Shown here in pieces: positions 1 through 6,826 of a stretch of 14,753 nt of DNA. The first letter of the stretch is position 1. Each line of letters opens with the position of its first letter. The translations under genes and the position numbers were made by a program. The stretch is from JBBDXA01 sp040902585 (lineage in GTDB: Bacteria; Planctomycetota; Phycisphaerae; Phycisphaerales; Phycisphaeraceae): assembly GCA_040902585.1 (NCBI GenBank), contig JBBDXA010000217.1:1-14753 (forward strand), written 5' to 3'. The notes below the pieces were generated by a model. That model ran no database searches and had not been told where the DNA came from. It worked only from the letters and a program-made list of their open reading frames with translations.

Positions 1-1
1 T

Positions 2-427
2 TCCAATCGCAGCTACCCTGAGATCGGCGTGCCCGACTCGCATCATCCGCTATCCCATCACGGTAACGATTCCGAAAAGGTCGCCCGCATGGCGAAGATC
101 AATCAGTTTCATGTGTCACTCTTTGCCGGCTACCTGAAGAAGCTCAAGGAAACACCCGAAGGCGACGGCACGCTGCTGGATCACACGCTCTGCCTCTACG
201 GCAGCGGCATGGGCAATCCCAACAAGCACGACCACACCAATCTCCCCACGATCGTCGCGGGCGGTTCGGCCACGGGCATGAAGGGCGGCAAACACATCCG
301 CTACAAGAACGTCACGCCGCTGGCGAATGTGCATCTGTCTCTGCTCGATCGCGTCGGCGTGGACCTCGAGCAGTTCGCAGACTCCACCGGCGTGGCGGCT
401 GATCTGTTCGAGCCCGCCCGGCTTTGA
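2..427 (+). CDS. DUF1552 family protein, C-terminal part (5' end outside window)
   Basis: The reading frame is open from the window edge, so only the last 141 residues are visible. The segment starts with SNRSYPEIGVPDSHHPLSHHG and continues with a TLLDHTLCLYGSGMGN-type stretch, then an HDHTNLPTIVAGG stretch; these are characteristic of the DUF1552 family, a secreted family of unknown function common in planctomycetes and acidobacteria and usually encoded beside DUF1592-type cytochrome proteins. The aligned histidines (HHPLSHH, HDH) could bind metal, but this is not established. An internal GTG at 29 is unlikely to be the true start, because homology-like sequence extends upstream of it to the edge. 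The ankyrin gene begins 10 bases after the stop, suggesting one operon. The N-terminus and any signal peptide cannot be judged. Confidence 0.85.
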   Translation, partial: SNRSYPEIGVPDSHHPLSHHGNDSEKVARMAKINQFHVSLFAGYLKKLKETPEGDGTLLDHTLCLYGSGMGNPNKHDHTNLPTIVAGGSATGMKGGKHIRYKNVTPLANVHLSLLDRVGVDLEQFADSTGVAADLFEPARL

Positions 428-436
428 CCCATCGCG

Positions 437-1939
437 ATGTTTCAAGCCACACACACCAACCCGCTGCTCCTGTCATGCCTCCTCTGTGCGATCACCTTCG
501 CAGCGTCGGCTGACTCGAAGGCACCCGCGCCGCTGGCGGACGCGGCCGAGCAACGCGATGCGGCCAACCTGACGCTGCTGCTGAAACAGGGCGCGGCAAT
601 CGACGTTGCGCAGGCGGATGGCATGACCGCTCTGCTATGGGCGGCCTATCACGATGACTTTGCGACCGCACAAGCACTCATTCGCGCCGGTGCGAACGTC
701 AAGACGGCGAATCGTTACGGCGTCACGGCCCTGTCGCTCGCCTGCCGCAACGGCAACGGTGCGATGGTGAAACTTCTGCTCGACAAGGGGGCCGATGCGA
801 ACACGGCGCTCAAGGGCGGCGAAACCGCACTGATGACCGCATCGCGCACCGGAAAGATCGAAGCGGTTAAGGCATTGCTCGACAAGGGCGCGGATGTCCA
901 CGCGAAGGAGCAGCACGGGCAGACCGCTTTGATGTGGGCCGCGGCGGAAGGTCACGCCGAGGTCGTCGATGCCCTGATCCGCGCCAAAGCTGACTACAAG
1001 TCCGCACTCAAGTCCGGTTTCACGCCGCTCTCTTTCGCTGTCCGCAATGGACACATTGAAGTCACGAAGCGGTTGCTCTCGACCGGCGTTGACGTGACCG
1101 AAGCGATGACAGAAGCCCGCGGTGGCCGGGACAAGCCTATTGCGAATACCAGCCCCCTTCTCCTGGCGATGGAGAACGGGCACTTCGAACTCGCTGAGGT
1201 ATTGTTGAAAGCGGGCGCGGATCCGAATGATGATCGCACCGGGTTCGCGCCGCTTCATGCGATGTCGTGGATTCGCAAGCCCGAGCGCGGTGACAACGAA
1301 ACCGGTACGCCGCCGCCGCGCGGGTCGGGCAAGCTCACGAGTCTCGACTTCGTCCGCAAACTCGTCGAGCACGGCGCGGATGTGAATTATCGCAAGAAAG
1401 CCAACGGCGGCGGGCGACTGCGGATATCGGTGAAGGACACCACGCCGTTCCTCTGTGCCGCCAGCACTGCCGATGTCCCTTACATGAAAGTGCTGTTGGA
1501 ACTGCGCGCTGATCCGAAGCAGAAGAACGGGCTTGACCAGCCTGCCTTGCTGTTGGCCGCGGGCATCGCCGAGGCACCCGAAGGTGACGGCCCCGCGTCC
1601 GCGGATGAACATCTGGAAGCCGTCGCGTTTCTGCTCAAGCTCGGCGCGGATGTGAACGCGATCGACAAGAACGGCGAGACCGCGATGCACGGCGCGGCCT
1701 ACAAGAGCCTGCCCAAGGTCGTTCAGCTCCTGACGGAGCGCGGCGCGGATATCAGGATATGGTCGAAGAAGACCAGGCAGGACAGGACGCCGTTGTCGAT
1801 TGCCGAGGGTTATCGTCCGGGCAATTTCAAGCCTTCGTTCGAGACGGTCGACGCGATCAGGAAGGTCATGATCGCCCAGGGCGTCACGCCTCCACCGCCC
1901 CCCGGCAAGGGCGATCAACGCGAAGAGTACAAGGATTGA
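437..1939 (+). CDS. Exported ankyrin-repeat protein
   Basis: A 500-residue protein. Residues 1-25 form a Sec-type signal peptide (hydrophobic core LLLSCLLCAITFA, likely cut after ASA). The rest is about eleven ankyrin repeats between residues 31 and 480, seen as recurring G-x-TAL-x-x-A...G...V...LL-x-x-GAD motifs at roughly 33-residue spacing. The repeats loosen around 270-335 and 365-395, where proline- and glycine-rich insertions interrupt the pattern. The tail is a PPPPPG stretch and a charged end. Ankyrin repeats bind other proteins; no catalytic domain is visible. Its short distance from the DUF1552 gene agrees with exported ankyrin proteins often being encoded in DUF1592/DUF1552 loci, so it may scaffold that extracytoplasmic complex (inference). 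No clear Shine-Dalgarno sequence precedes the ATG, so translation may be coupled to the upstream gene. Confidence 0.88.
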   Translation: MFQATHTNPLLLSCLLCAITFAASADSKAPAPLADAAEQRDAANLTLLLKQGAAIDVAQADGMTALLWAAYHDDFATAQALIRAGANVKTANRYGVTALSLACRNGNGAMVKLLLDKGADANTALKGGETALMTASRTGKIEAVKALLDKGADVHAKEQHGQTALMWAAAEGHAEVVDALIRAKADYKSALKSGFTPLSFAVRNGHIEVTKRLLSTGVDVTEAMTEARGGRDKPIANTSPLLLAMENGHFELAEVLLKAGADPNDDRTGFAPLHAMSWIRKPERGDNETGTPPPRGSGKLTSLDFVRKLVEHGADVNYRKKANGGGRLRISVKDTTPFLCAASTADVPYMKVLLELRADPKQKNGLDQPALLLAAGIAEAPEGDGPASADEHLEAVAFLLKLGADVNAIDKNGETAMHGAAYKSLPKVVQLLTERGADIRIWSKKTRQDRTPLSIAEGYRPGNFKPSFETVDAIRKVMIAQGVTPPPPPGKGDQREEYKD

Positions 1940-1957
1940 TGCGATGATTGGGATTCA

Positions 1958-1984
1958 GCGATGCGAGAATCCTCTTCGCATCGC
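1958..1984 (+). other. Perfect 9-bp inverted repeat after the ankyrin gene
   Basis: GCGATGCGA (1958-1966) and TCGCATCGC (1976-1984) are exact reverse complements around a 9-base loop, starting 18 bases after the ankyrin stop. There is no following T-run, so it is not a textbook intrinsic terminator. It could stabilise the mRNA 3' end, attenuate transcription into the NHL gene, or be an operator for it. Confidence 0.5.
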
Positions 1985-2092
1985 GGCAGGTAATGGGTAA
2001 ACTGCGAATCGTTGCCATCGCAATTGTTCGCGGGCAGTCGGCCACAGAGCCGGATGAAGGATTGATCATTCAACAACCTCGAGCGACGAACC

Positions 2093-2098
2093 AAGGAG
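2093..2098 (+). promoter_or_regulatory. Ribosome binding site that fixes the NHL gene start
   Basis: AAGGAG lies 8 bases before the ATG at 2107. It is the strongest Shine-Dalgarno match in the left part of the window and supports the shorter, signal-peptide-bearing start. Confidence 0.75.
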
Positions 2099-2106
2099 TT
2101 TCATTT

Positions 2107-3129
2107 ATGTATTGCCGAATCCATTGCCTCGCAGTCGTGATCGCGTTCAGCATGATATGGCCGGTGTTCGCGGCGGATGAAACGAAGCCCGTTCGCACAG
2201 GCAGCGGCGTGATGACTTTTGAAACCGTTCCAGGCTGGGGCCTTCTTCCAGATGGGAAGTCCGCGCTCGGGGCGACGCACGGCGGTGTCGTCATCGACAA
2301 GGAAGGCAACATCTATACCAGTGCCCAGAAAGGCGTCGTGGTCTTTTCCTCGGACGGCAAAGTGATCCGCTCCTTCCTCGGAAAGGAATACTCGAACATC
2401 CACGACATGGAAATCCGCGCGGAAGAAGGCGGCGAGTTCATCTACGGCGCACGCAACAACGACAAAGAAGGCATCAAGTTCAACGCCGCTGACGGCAAGA
2501 TCGTCCTGCATCTGCCCTATCCGAAGGAATCGGGCCTCACGCCCGAAGGCGGCGCATTCCCGTTCAGTCCCACCGCCATCACCGTTGCCGCCAACGGCGA
2601 TATTTTTCTTTCCAACGGCTACGCGACTAACCACATCTTCAAGTTCGACAAGACCGGCAAGTACCTTTCCCACTTCGGCGAGAAAGGCAACGGCATGAAG
2701 CAGTTCAACACCGCGCACGGCATGACGCTGGACACGCGCTATGAGCCGAACCGCCTGCTCATCTGCGACCGCAATCATCAGCCCAACGGTCGCCTGCTGC
2801 ACTACAGTCTCGACGGCCAGTTCATCGGCGAAGTCATCACCGGCCTGGGTATGCCCACTTCCGTCGCCGTCCAGGGCGAATACGTTTCCGTGCCCGACCT
2901 CAAGGGTCGACTCGTGATTCTCGACGGCAAGAACAAGATCGTCGCGACCATCGGCGAGAACCCGGATCCGAAGAAGGGCGGCAACTTCAACATCCCGCAG
3001 GCTCAGTGGGTCGAAGGCGCCTTCGCGGGCACGCACGGTTCGTACTGGGACAAGGACGGCAACCTGTACGTGCAGGACTGGAACGTGTCCGGCCGCATCA
3101 TGAAGCTGGTGCGGGTGAAGGCGAACTGA
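2107..3129 (+). CDS. Exported NHL-repeat beta-propeller protein (amidating-lyase-like fold)
   Basis: The chosen ATG at 2107 is preceded by AAGGAG (2093-2098) at 8 bases and gives a 340-residue protein with a clean Sec signal (residues 1-22, ending FAADE). An in-frame start further upstream at 1948 would place the signal peptide inside the protein and is rejected. The mature part carries repeated NHL-type blades: a hydrophobic strand, then D-x-x-G-N-I/L-Y or similar (residues 65-71, 162-168, 315-322) and an F/V-D-x-x-G-K turn (181-186, 235-238). This predicts a six-bladed propeller related to peptidyl-alpha-hydroxyglycine amidating lyases and other NHL proteins. The closing segment GTHGSYWDKDGNLYVQDW is typical of planctomycete members. 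No enzymatic role can be assigned from sequence alone. It stands between its own ribosome binding site and a terminator, so it is probably not part of the downstream operon. Confidence 0.85.
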   Translation: MYCRIHCLAVVIAFSMIWPVFAADETKPVRTGSGVMTFETVPGWGLLPDGKSALGATHGGVVIDKEGNIYTSAQKGVVVFSSDGKVIRSFLGKEYSNIHDMEIRAEEGGEFIYGARNNDKEGIKFNAADGKIVLHLPYPKESGLTPEGGAFPFSPTAITVAANGDIFLSNGYATNHIFKFDKTGKYLSHFGEKGNGMKQFNTAHGMTLDTRYEPNRLLICDRNHQPNGRLLHYSLDGQFIGEVITGLGMPTSVAVQGEYVSVPDLKGRLVILDGKNKIVATIGENPDPKKGGNFNIPQAQWVEGAFAGTHGSYWDKDGNLYVQDWNVSGRIMKLVRVKAN

Positions 3130-3218
3130 AAGCTGAGCGGCCATGGGGTGGGGATGGCTTTGCCGTTCCATCACACTTTCAGGGTGGAACAGCCGCCTGA
3201 ATGGCATCACAACCATCG

Positions 3219-3254
3219 CGACCGGTGCCGCAGGGTGCCGGTCGTTTTCCTTTT
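3219..3254 (+). terminator. Rho-independent terminator after the NHL gene
   Basis: An 11-bp stem (arms CGACCGGTGCC at 3219-3229 and GGTGCCGGTCG at 3234-3244, with two G-U pairs in RNA) closes a 4-base GCAG loop. It is followed at once by TTTTCCTTTT (3245-3254). It lies 90 bases after the NHL stop and separates that gene from the peptide operon. Confidence 0.85.
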
Positions 3255-3595
3255 GTGGTCCGCTGATTCCGATAATCCATTCGACGGAGAGGCTCACGGT
3301 GACAAGATTCCGTCTCATGTGACACGCGCCTGCTGCGATCCCCCTGTGCTCGTTTGCGGAACACAGTCCGATAGGTCGGTCGCCCTTTGGCCCGTCTTCA
3401 TTTCATCGCCCCGGTCGCCCGTCATAACCGACACAATCGTTACAGCTAAACCAGTCCGCTCCGATGTTCGATAGCTGGAGTGGGTTCTGCGCACATGCGA
3501 TTGCATCAGAGTCGTCGCGCGAATGCCTGGTGTGGCGGAGGCTGGCGGAACGAACATTGTGGCCCGTGGCCGCATCCAACCACTGAGGATCGAGC
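3255..3595 (+). other. Non-coding leader region of the peptide operon
   Basis: About 340 bases between the terminator and the TTG start of the nucleotidyltransferase/SET gene. Short open frames here show no recognisable domain. The region presumably contains the operon promoter, but I see no good -35/-10 pair or sigma-54 site. The one notable item is GACACAATCGTTAC at 3430-3443, parts of which recur upstream of the Wzz-like gene. Confidence 0.45.
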
Positions 3596-5089
3596 TTGCC
3601 TCAAGTACCGTTGTCAAGTCTGATGAGTGTTGCCGGACGAACGCCGGGCGTGGCTGACCGTATGCCTTCGATCGGCTTCGCGCGCACCGGGGCAGGCCTT
3701 GTTACTGCGCTCAATCGCCCTGTCACAAGGCCGACGCGGATCGACGTAGGCAGCGCCAGGGCGATGACCACCGCGGCCCGCAACATCTGGATGATGCACC
3801 TGCTCGAGCGCATCGTCCGGCGATTCAACGAGGCAGGCATTGCGGTCATGGCGCTCAAAGGGGCTGCACTGAATCAGACTCTGTACGAGCGGCCGGATGA
3901 GCGGCCGATGTCGGACCTTGATCTGCTCATTCATCCCGAGCATCTCGATCAGGCCCACGCGCTCCTGGAGCGCGCCGGTTGCCTGCGCAGTCAGGTGCTG
4001 GTGCGTGAGGATTTCTTCCCGCAGTATTACTACGAAATCGAATACCGCGGCGGGCAGATTCAGCCCGTGACGATCGACCTGCACGTGCGCCCCTTCAGGC
4101 CGCTGCGTTACTCGCGGTTCGTGCCGGATGATGCCCTGTGGGCGCGGGCTGAGCCGGTGAAACTCGGCAGGGCGGAAGTGTTTCTGCCGAGTCCGACTGA
4201 CATGCTGATTCACCTGGCGGCGCACTCATCCATTCACGGCAACGGCCAGACGCGCTGGCTGGAGGATATTCGCCGGTGGGCCCAGACCCGACGCGAGGTG
4301 ATTGATTGGGACGCCCTGATCGACACGGCCGCGGCGTGGCGTTTGTCCTTGCCTGTGCTGGCCGGCTTGCGCCGCGCGGAGGCGGAGCTTGGTTCGTTCT
4401 GTCCGGACGGCGTGATTGATCGGCTGAAAAAAGTGCGCGTGAACTGGCGCGATCGCCTCGCTCTGTGGCATGCCCCGCGCGACAACGCCCATCTGGCAAT
4501 GCACACCTTCGTGAACGTGCTCACCACGCCCGGCCTGCGGTTCACGCTCGGCTACCTGCGCGCGGTGATGCTGCCGGGCAAGGCTCACATGACCGAGTGG
4601 TACGCCGGCCGCCATCCAGGCTGGCTGCCAATCGCTTACCTGGTGCGATGCCTCTGGCCCGTGTTGGGACGCGTGAAGCGATTGTGGACGCGGTTTCAGA
4701 AGGTCGAGCTGCGGCCCAGCGGCGTGCATGGCACCGGCGTCTTCGCCACGCGCGATCTCAAAGAAGGGGAACTCATCGCCAGGTTCCACGGGCGCAAGGT
4801 CGGTCGTTGTGGCACCTACGTGACCACGATGAACGATAAGAAAGGCCGGACCGCTCACTACGAAATCACGGGCCGATTGCGGTTCCTGAATCACTCGTGT
4901 CGCCCCAACGCCCGGTTTGACCAGTTTCGGCTGCTGGCGCTGAGGCCGATCCGCGCGGGAGCTGAGTTGCTCATCGACTACGGCCCGGATGCGTGCGACT
5001 GTCGGCGACAGGATGCCGCGCCCATCGAAGCTCCGATCGAAAGCAACGCAAAACTGAGACTGGACAGCATCGAGAAGGAGGCGGCATGA
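3596..5089 (+). CDS. Nucleotidyltransferase (NTP_transf_5-like) fused to a SET-domain methyltransferase
   Basis: A 497-residue protein from a TTG start preceded by TGAGGA (3584-3589) at about 6 bases; ATG at 3623 is an alternative start. Residues 70-345 match the uncharacterised nucleotidyltransferase family PF14907: LKGAAL (87-92), the RPMSDLDLLI block (103-112) with metal-binding candidates D107 and D109, a third acidic site in IDLH (160-163), and the helical H-rich segment LIHLAAHSSIH (204-214). Residues 368-470 are a SET domain: GTGVFATRDLKEGE (379-392), FLNHSCRPN (430-438, SAM pocket) and ELLIDYG (457-463, catalytic Tyr462). A CDC follows at 467-469, but the third post-SET cysteine is missing. 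The nucleotidyltransferase part would transfer a nucleotide, and the SET part would methylate a lysine. It overlaps the peptide gene by ATGA (5086-5089), implying coupled translation. Substrates are unknown; the knottin peptide is the obvious candidate. Confidence 0.87.
   Translation: MPQVPLSSLMSVAGRTPGVADRMPSIGFARTGAGLVTALNRPVTRPTRIDVGSARAMTTAARNIWMMHLLERIVRRFNEAGIAVMALKGAALNQTLYERPDERPMSDLDLLIHPEHLDQAHALLERAGCLRSQVLVREDFFPQYYYEIEYRGGQIQPVTIDLHVRPFRPLRYSRFVPDDALWARAEPVKLGRAEVFLPSPTDMLIHLAAHSSIHGNGQTRWLEDIRRWAQTRREVIDWDALIDTAAAWRLSLPVLAGLRRAEAELGSFCPDGVIDRLKKVRVNWRDRLALWHAPRDNAHLAMHTFVNVLTTPGLRFTLGYLRAVMLPGKAHMTEWYAGRHPGWLPIAYLVRCLWPVLGRVKRLWTRFQKVELRPSGVHGTGVFATRDLKEGELIARFHGRKVGRCGTYVTTMNDKKGRTAHYEITGRLRFLNHSCRPNARFDQFRLLALRPIRAGAELLIDYGPDACDCRRQDAAPIEAPIESNAKLRLDSIEKEAA
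5076..5089 (+). promoter_or_regulatory. Ribosome binding site and ATGA stop-start overlap for the peptide gene
   Basis: AGGAGG at 5076-5081 lies 4 bases before ATG 5086. That ATG overlaps the TGA (5087-5089) of the preceding gene. This fixes the peptide start at 5086 rather than at the in-frame ATG at 4993, which would lie inside the SET coding region. Confidence 0.8.
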
Positions 5090-5451
5090 GCAGTGAACAG
5101 GGCAAGCAGGAGCCGGTGCAGCCGGGACCGCCACGGGACGCAAACAACGAGGAACAGGCCGGGCCTGACCCTCGCAGCACGCGTCGCGGCTTCGTCCGCC
5201 ACGGGCTGACAAAGGCGGCGTACCTCGTGCCGGCTGTCGCGACGCTGGCGGCGCCGACCTCCATCTTTGCAGCGAGCGGCGGGCCGTCCTGCGGCAGCGT
5301 GGATGCACCGTGTGTAGATGCCACCACCTGCTGCGCGAATATGAATTGCGACATGAGCAAGTGCTGCGGCGCTCTGAATTTTGCCTGTACCGGCGATGCG
5401 GACTGCTGCGGAATGGGCATGTGCGTGGCGAGCAAGTGCGATGGCATGTAG
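5086..5451 (+). CDS. Exported double-knottin peptide precursor (tandem cystine-knot, Tat-like signal)
   Basis: A 121-residue precursor. Residues 1-30 are a polar Q/P/E-rich leader without cysteine. S31-T-R-R-G-F-V37 fits the twin-arginine consensus (S/T-R-R-x-F-L-K). A hydrophobic stretch (about 44-62) ends at SIFAA, a plausible signal-peptidase site. Inside it, Y46-L-V-P49-A-V51 resembles the YxxPxL leader motif of lasso peptides. The mature part holds all 12 cysteines (69, 76, 82, 83, 88, 93, 94, 101, 107, 108, 113, 118) as two abutting 25-residue units with identical spacing, C-x6-C-x5-CC-x4-C-x4-C. That is the inhibitor-cystine-knot framework. Each unit ends in S-K-C. No homologue is recognised by name. 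The disulfide oxidase gene follows after 28 bases. Possible roles are a secreted toxin, an enzyme inhibitor or a rigid surface ligand; none can be chosen from sequence. The knottin fold is predicted from spacing only. Confidence 0.85.
   Translation: MSSEQGKQEPVQPGPPRDANNEEQAGPDPRSTRRGFVRHGLTKAAYLVPAVATLAAPTSIFAASGGPSCGSVDAPCVDATTCCANMNCDMSKCCGALNFACTGDADCCGMGMCVASKCDGM
5290..5439 (+). repeat. Coding tandem repeat: two 75-bp cystine-knot units
   Basis: Unit 1 spans 5290-5364 and unit 2 spans 5365-5439, each encoding exactly 25 residues with the same six-cysteine spacing and no linker. Apart from the cysteines, only a Gly after the first Cys and the Ser-Lys before the last Cys are shared, so the duplication is old or the spacing is under strong selection. 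Confidence 0.85.
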
Positions 5452-5479
5452 CCGTTGATCGTTCGATTCTGTGTTGAAA

Positions 5480-6823
5480 ATGCTCAACGAAACGCTTCAC
5501 ATCTTCCTGACGGTATTGGTTCTCCTGCTCAGCGGCGCAGGCGCGTGGTTGAGCGCCCAGCTCCTGAAGCGTCACGACAACATCTGGCAATCTTCTGCCG
5601 ATGAAGACACCAGCCTGTTTGCGAAGCTGTGCCGGGCGGCGTCGCTGGGCAGCGGGAAAGGATGCGATCAGTCCACACCCAGCGCCTGGTCGCAGGTGCC
5701 GATTCCCTTGCCGCGTCCGCATCGTGATCTGACGATCACCTGGATCATCAAGCGATTGCCCGTCGCCTTTGTCGGCCTGGCGTGGTTTGCGATCGTCGCC
5801 GTGTGGATGGTCATGGCGGGTAGGCCGGGCGACGTCGCCATCGGCTGGCATGGAGCTTTCGTCGGTATGGCGGTGCTGGCCTCGCTGGCGTCGATCGGGC
5901 TGATCGCCGTGATGGCATCGGGGCGCGCGCCGTGGTGCGGCGGGTGTGCGCTGACGCACGCGGTCAACGTGCTGCTGACGAGCGTCATGTTCTTCTGGTT
6001 CGTCGAAGTGACTTCCGTTCTCTCTCCCGCGGCAGCCAATCCTTCGCTTGTTCCTGTGTTGCGAGCGATCGCAGTCGCGACCGTCGCGATCCTCGGGCTT
6101 TTTCTGTACCGCCGCGCTCACCTCGTGACGCGCGATCATCTCACGCGACTCCAGCCGTTCAAGAGCATGGTCGATTCGCTCCAGAACGATGAAGCGTTCC
6201 TGATGCGTGAGTGGATGGCCCAGCCGAAGGTTGCGATCCCCTCGCGCGAGGGCTTCACGGGCGATGGCCCGCGCGTGGTCGTGTTCACGGACTTTGAATG
6301 TCCCGGCTGCTTCTGCACCGCCCGCGAGCTGCGCGATCATGCGGAGCACGCCTTCAATGGAAAGCTTCACGTCGAAGTCCGCCACTACCCGCTCTGCACG
6401 ACCTGCAACGACAAGGTCGATCACGATCCCCACCCCAACGCCTGTGACGCGGCCTGCGCCGCGGAGGCGGCGCGATTGCTCGGCGGCACCGCTGCGTTTG
6501 ATCGCATGCACGATCTGCTCTTTCTGCACAGCCGCAAACTCGGCCCGGCAACGTATCGACAACTGGCGGCGCAGGCGGGCCTCGATGCGGATCAGTTGAT
6601 CACCACCATGAAAGCGCCCGCGGTTCTCGACGTGGTGCGAGCTGATGTCGAACTGGCGGATGCGATCGGCGTGACGGGCACGCCGACGATGTACTTCGAC
6701 GGTCGGCTCATCCCGGCGGTCTGCCGCACAGCCCGCTTCTGGAAAGCCGTCGCCCGGCGCGGTCGGCACCAGATCGCGCTGCCGCTGGCGCCGATCGACA
6801 ACCCCCGAAAGGCGGTCGCTTAA
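5480..6823 (+). CDS. VKOR-DsbA fusion: membrane disulfide-forming oxidoreductase
   Basis: A 447-residue protein from ATG 5480 (GTG 5471 and TTG 5474 are alternatives; no clear ribosome binding site). The N-terminal half is a VKOR domain. Transmembrane segments lie near residues 5-25, 90-112, 121-146, 154-177 and 192-210. The shuttle cysteines C51 and C62 sit in the loop after the first segment (GCDQSTPSAWSQV, matching the family CDxVxxSxW element), and the quinone-side C153-G-G-C156 begins segment four. The fifth segment links to a periplasmic DsbA-like thioredoxin domain (about 265-430) with C274-P-G-C277, an extra C279, and the cis-proline loop VTGTP402. VKOR-thioredoxin fusions reoxidise the thioredoxin CxxC using quinone and so drive disulfide formation in exported proteins. 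Placed directly after a 12-cysteine exported peptide, it is probably the dedicated folding catalyst for that peptide, although it could also serve other proteins. Confidence 0.9.
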   Translation: MLNETLHIFLTVLVLLLSGAGAWLSAQLLKRHDNIWQSSADEDTSLFAKLCRAASLGSGKGCDQSTPSAWSQVPIPLPRPHRDLTITWIIKRLPVAFVGLAWFAIVAVWMVMAGRPGDVAIGWHGAFVGMAVLASLASIGLIAVMASGRAPWCGGCALTHAVNVLLTSVMFFWFVEVTSVLSPAAANPSLVPVLRAIAVATVAILGLFLYRRAHLVTRDHLTRLQPFKSMVDSLQNDEAFLMREWMAQPKVAIPSREGFTGDGPRVVVFTDFECPGCFCTARELRDHAEHAFNGKLHVEVRHYPLCTTCNDKVDHDPHPNACDAACAAEAARLLGGTAAFDRMHDLLFLHSRKLGPATYRQLAAQAGLDADQLITTMKAPAVLDVVRADVELADAIGVTGTPTMYFDGRLIPAVCRTARFWKAVARRGRHQIALPLAPIDNPRKAVA

Positions 6824-6826
6824 ACC

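Noticed and set aside
635..1918. A 427-codon minus-strand frame opposite the ankyrin gene
   Set aside because: It mirrors the ankyrin repeat periodicity as an artefact of the coding strand; no domain, signal or ribosome binding site supports it.
2107..3129. The NHL protein as a peptide-amidating lyase belonging to the knottin operon
   Set aside because: The propeller fold is shared with amidating lyases, but no hydroxylating monooxygenase partner is present, catalytic residues cannot be assigned, and a strong terminator separates it from the operon.
2101..3318. A 405-codon minus-strand frame opposite the NHL gene
   Set aside because: The translation is V/A/D-rich without family motifs, and the plus-strand gene has a signal peptide, a strong ribosome binding site and a terminator.
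4993..5085. A longer start for the knottin precursor at ATG 4993
   Set aside because: It would lie within the SET-domain codons, lacks a good ribosome binding site, and adds a sequence with no signal-like character; ATG 5086 has AGGAGG and a stop-start overlap.
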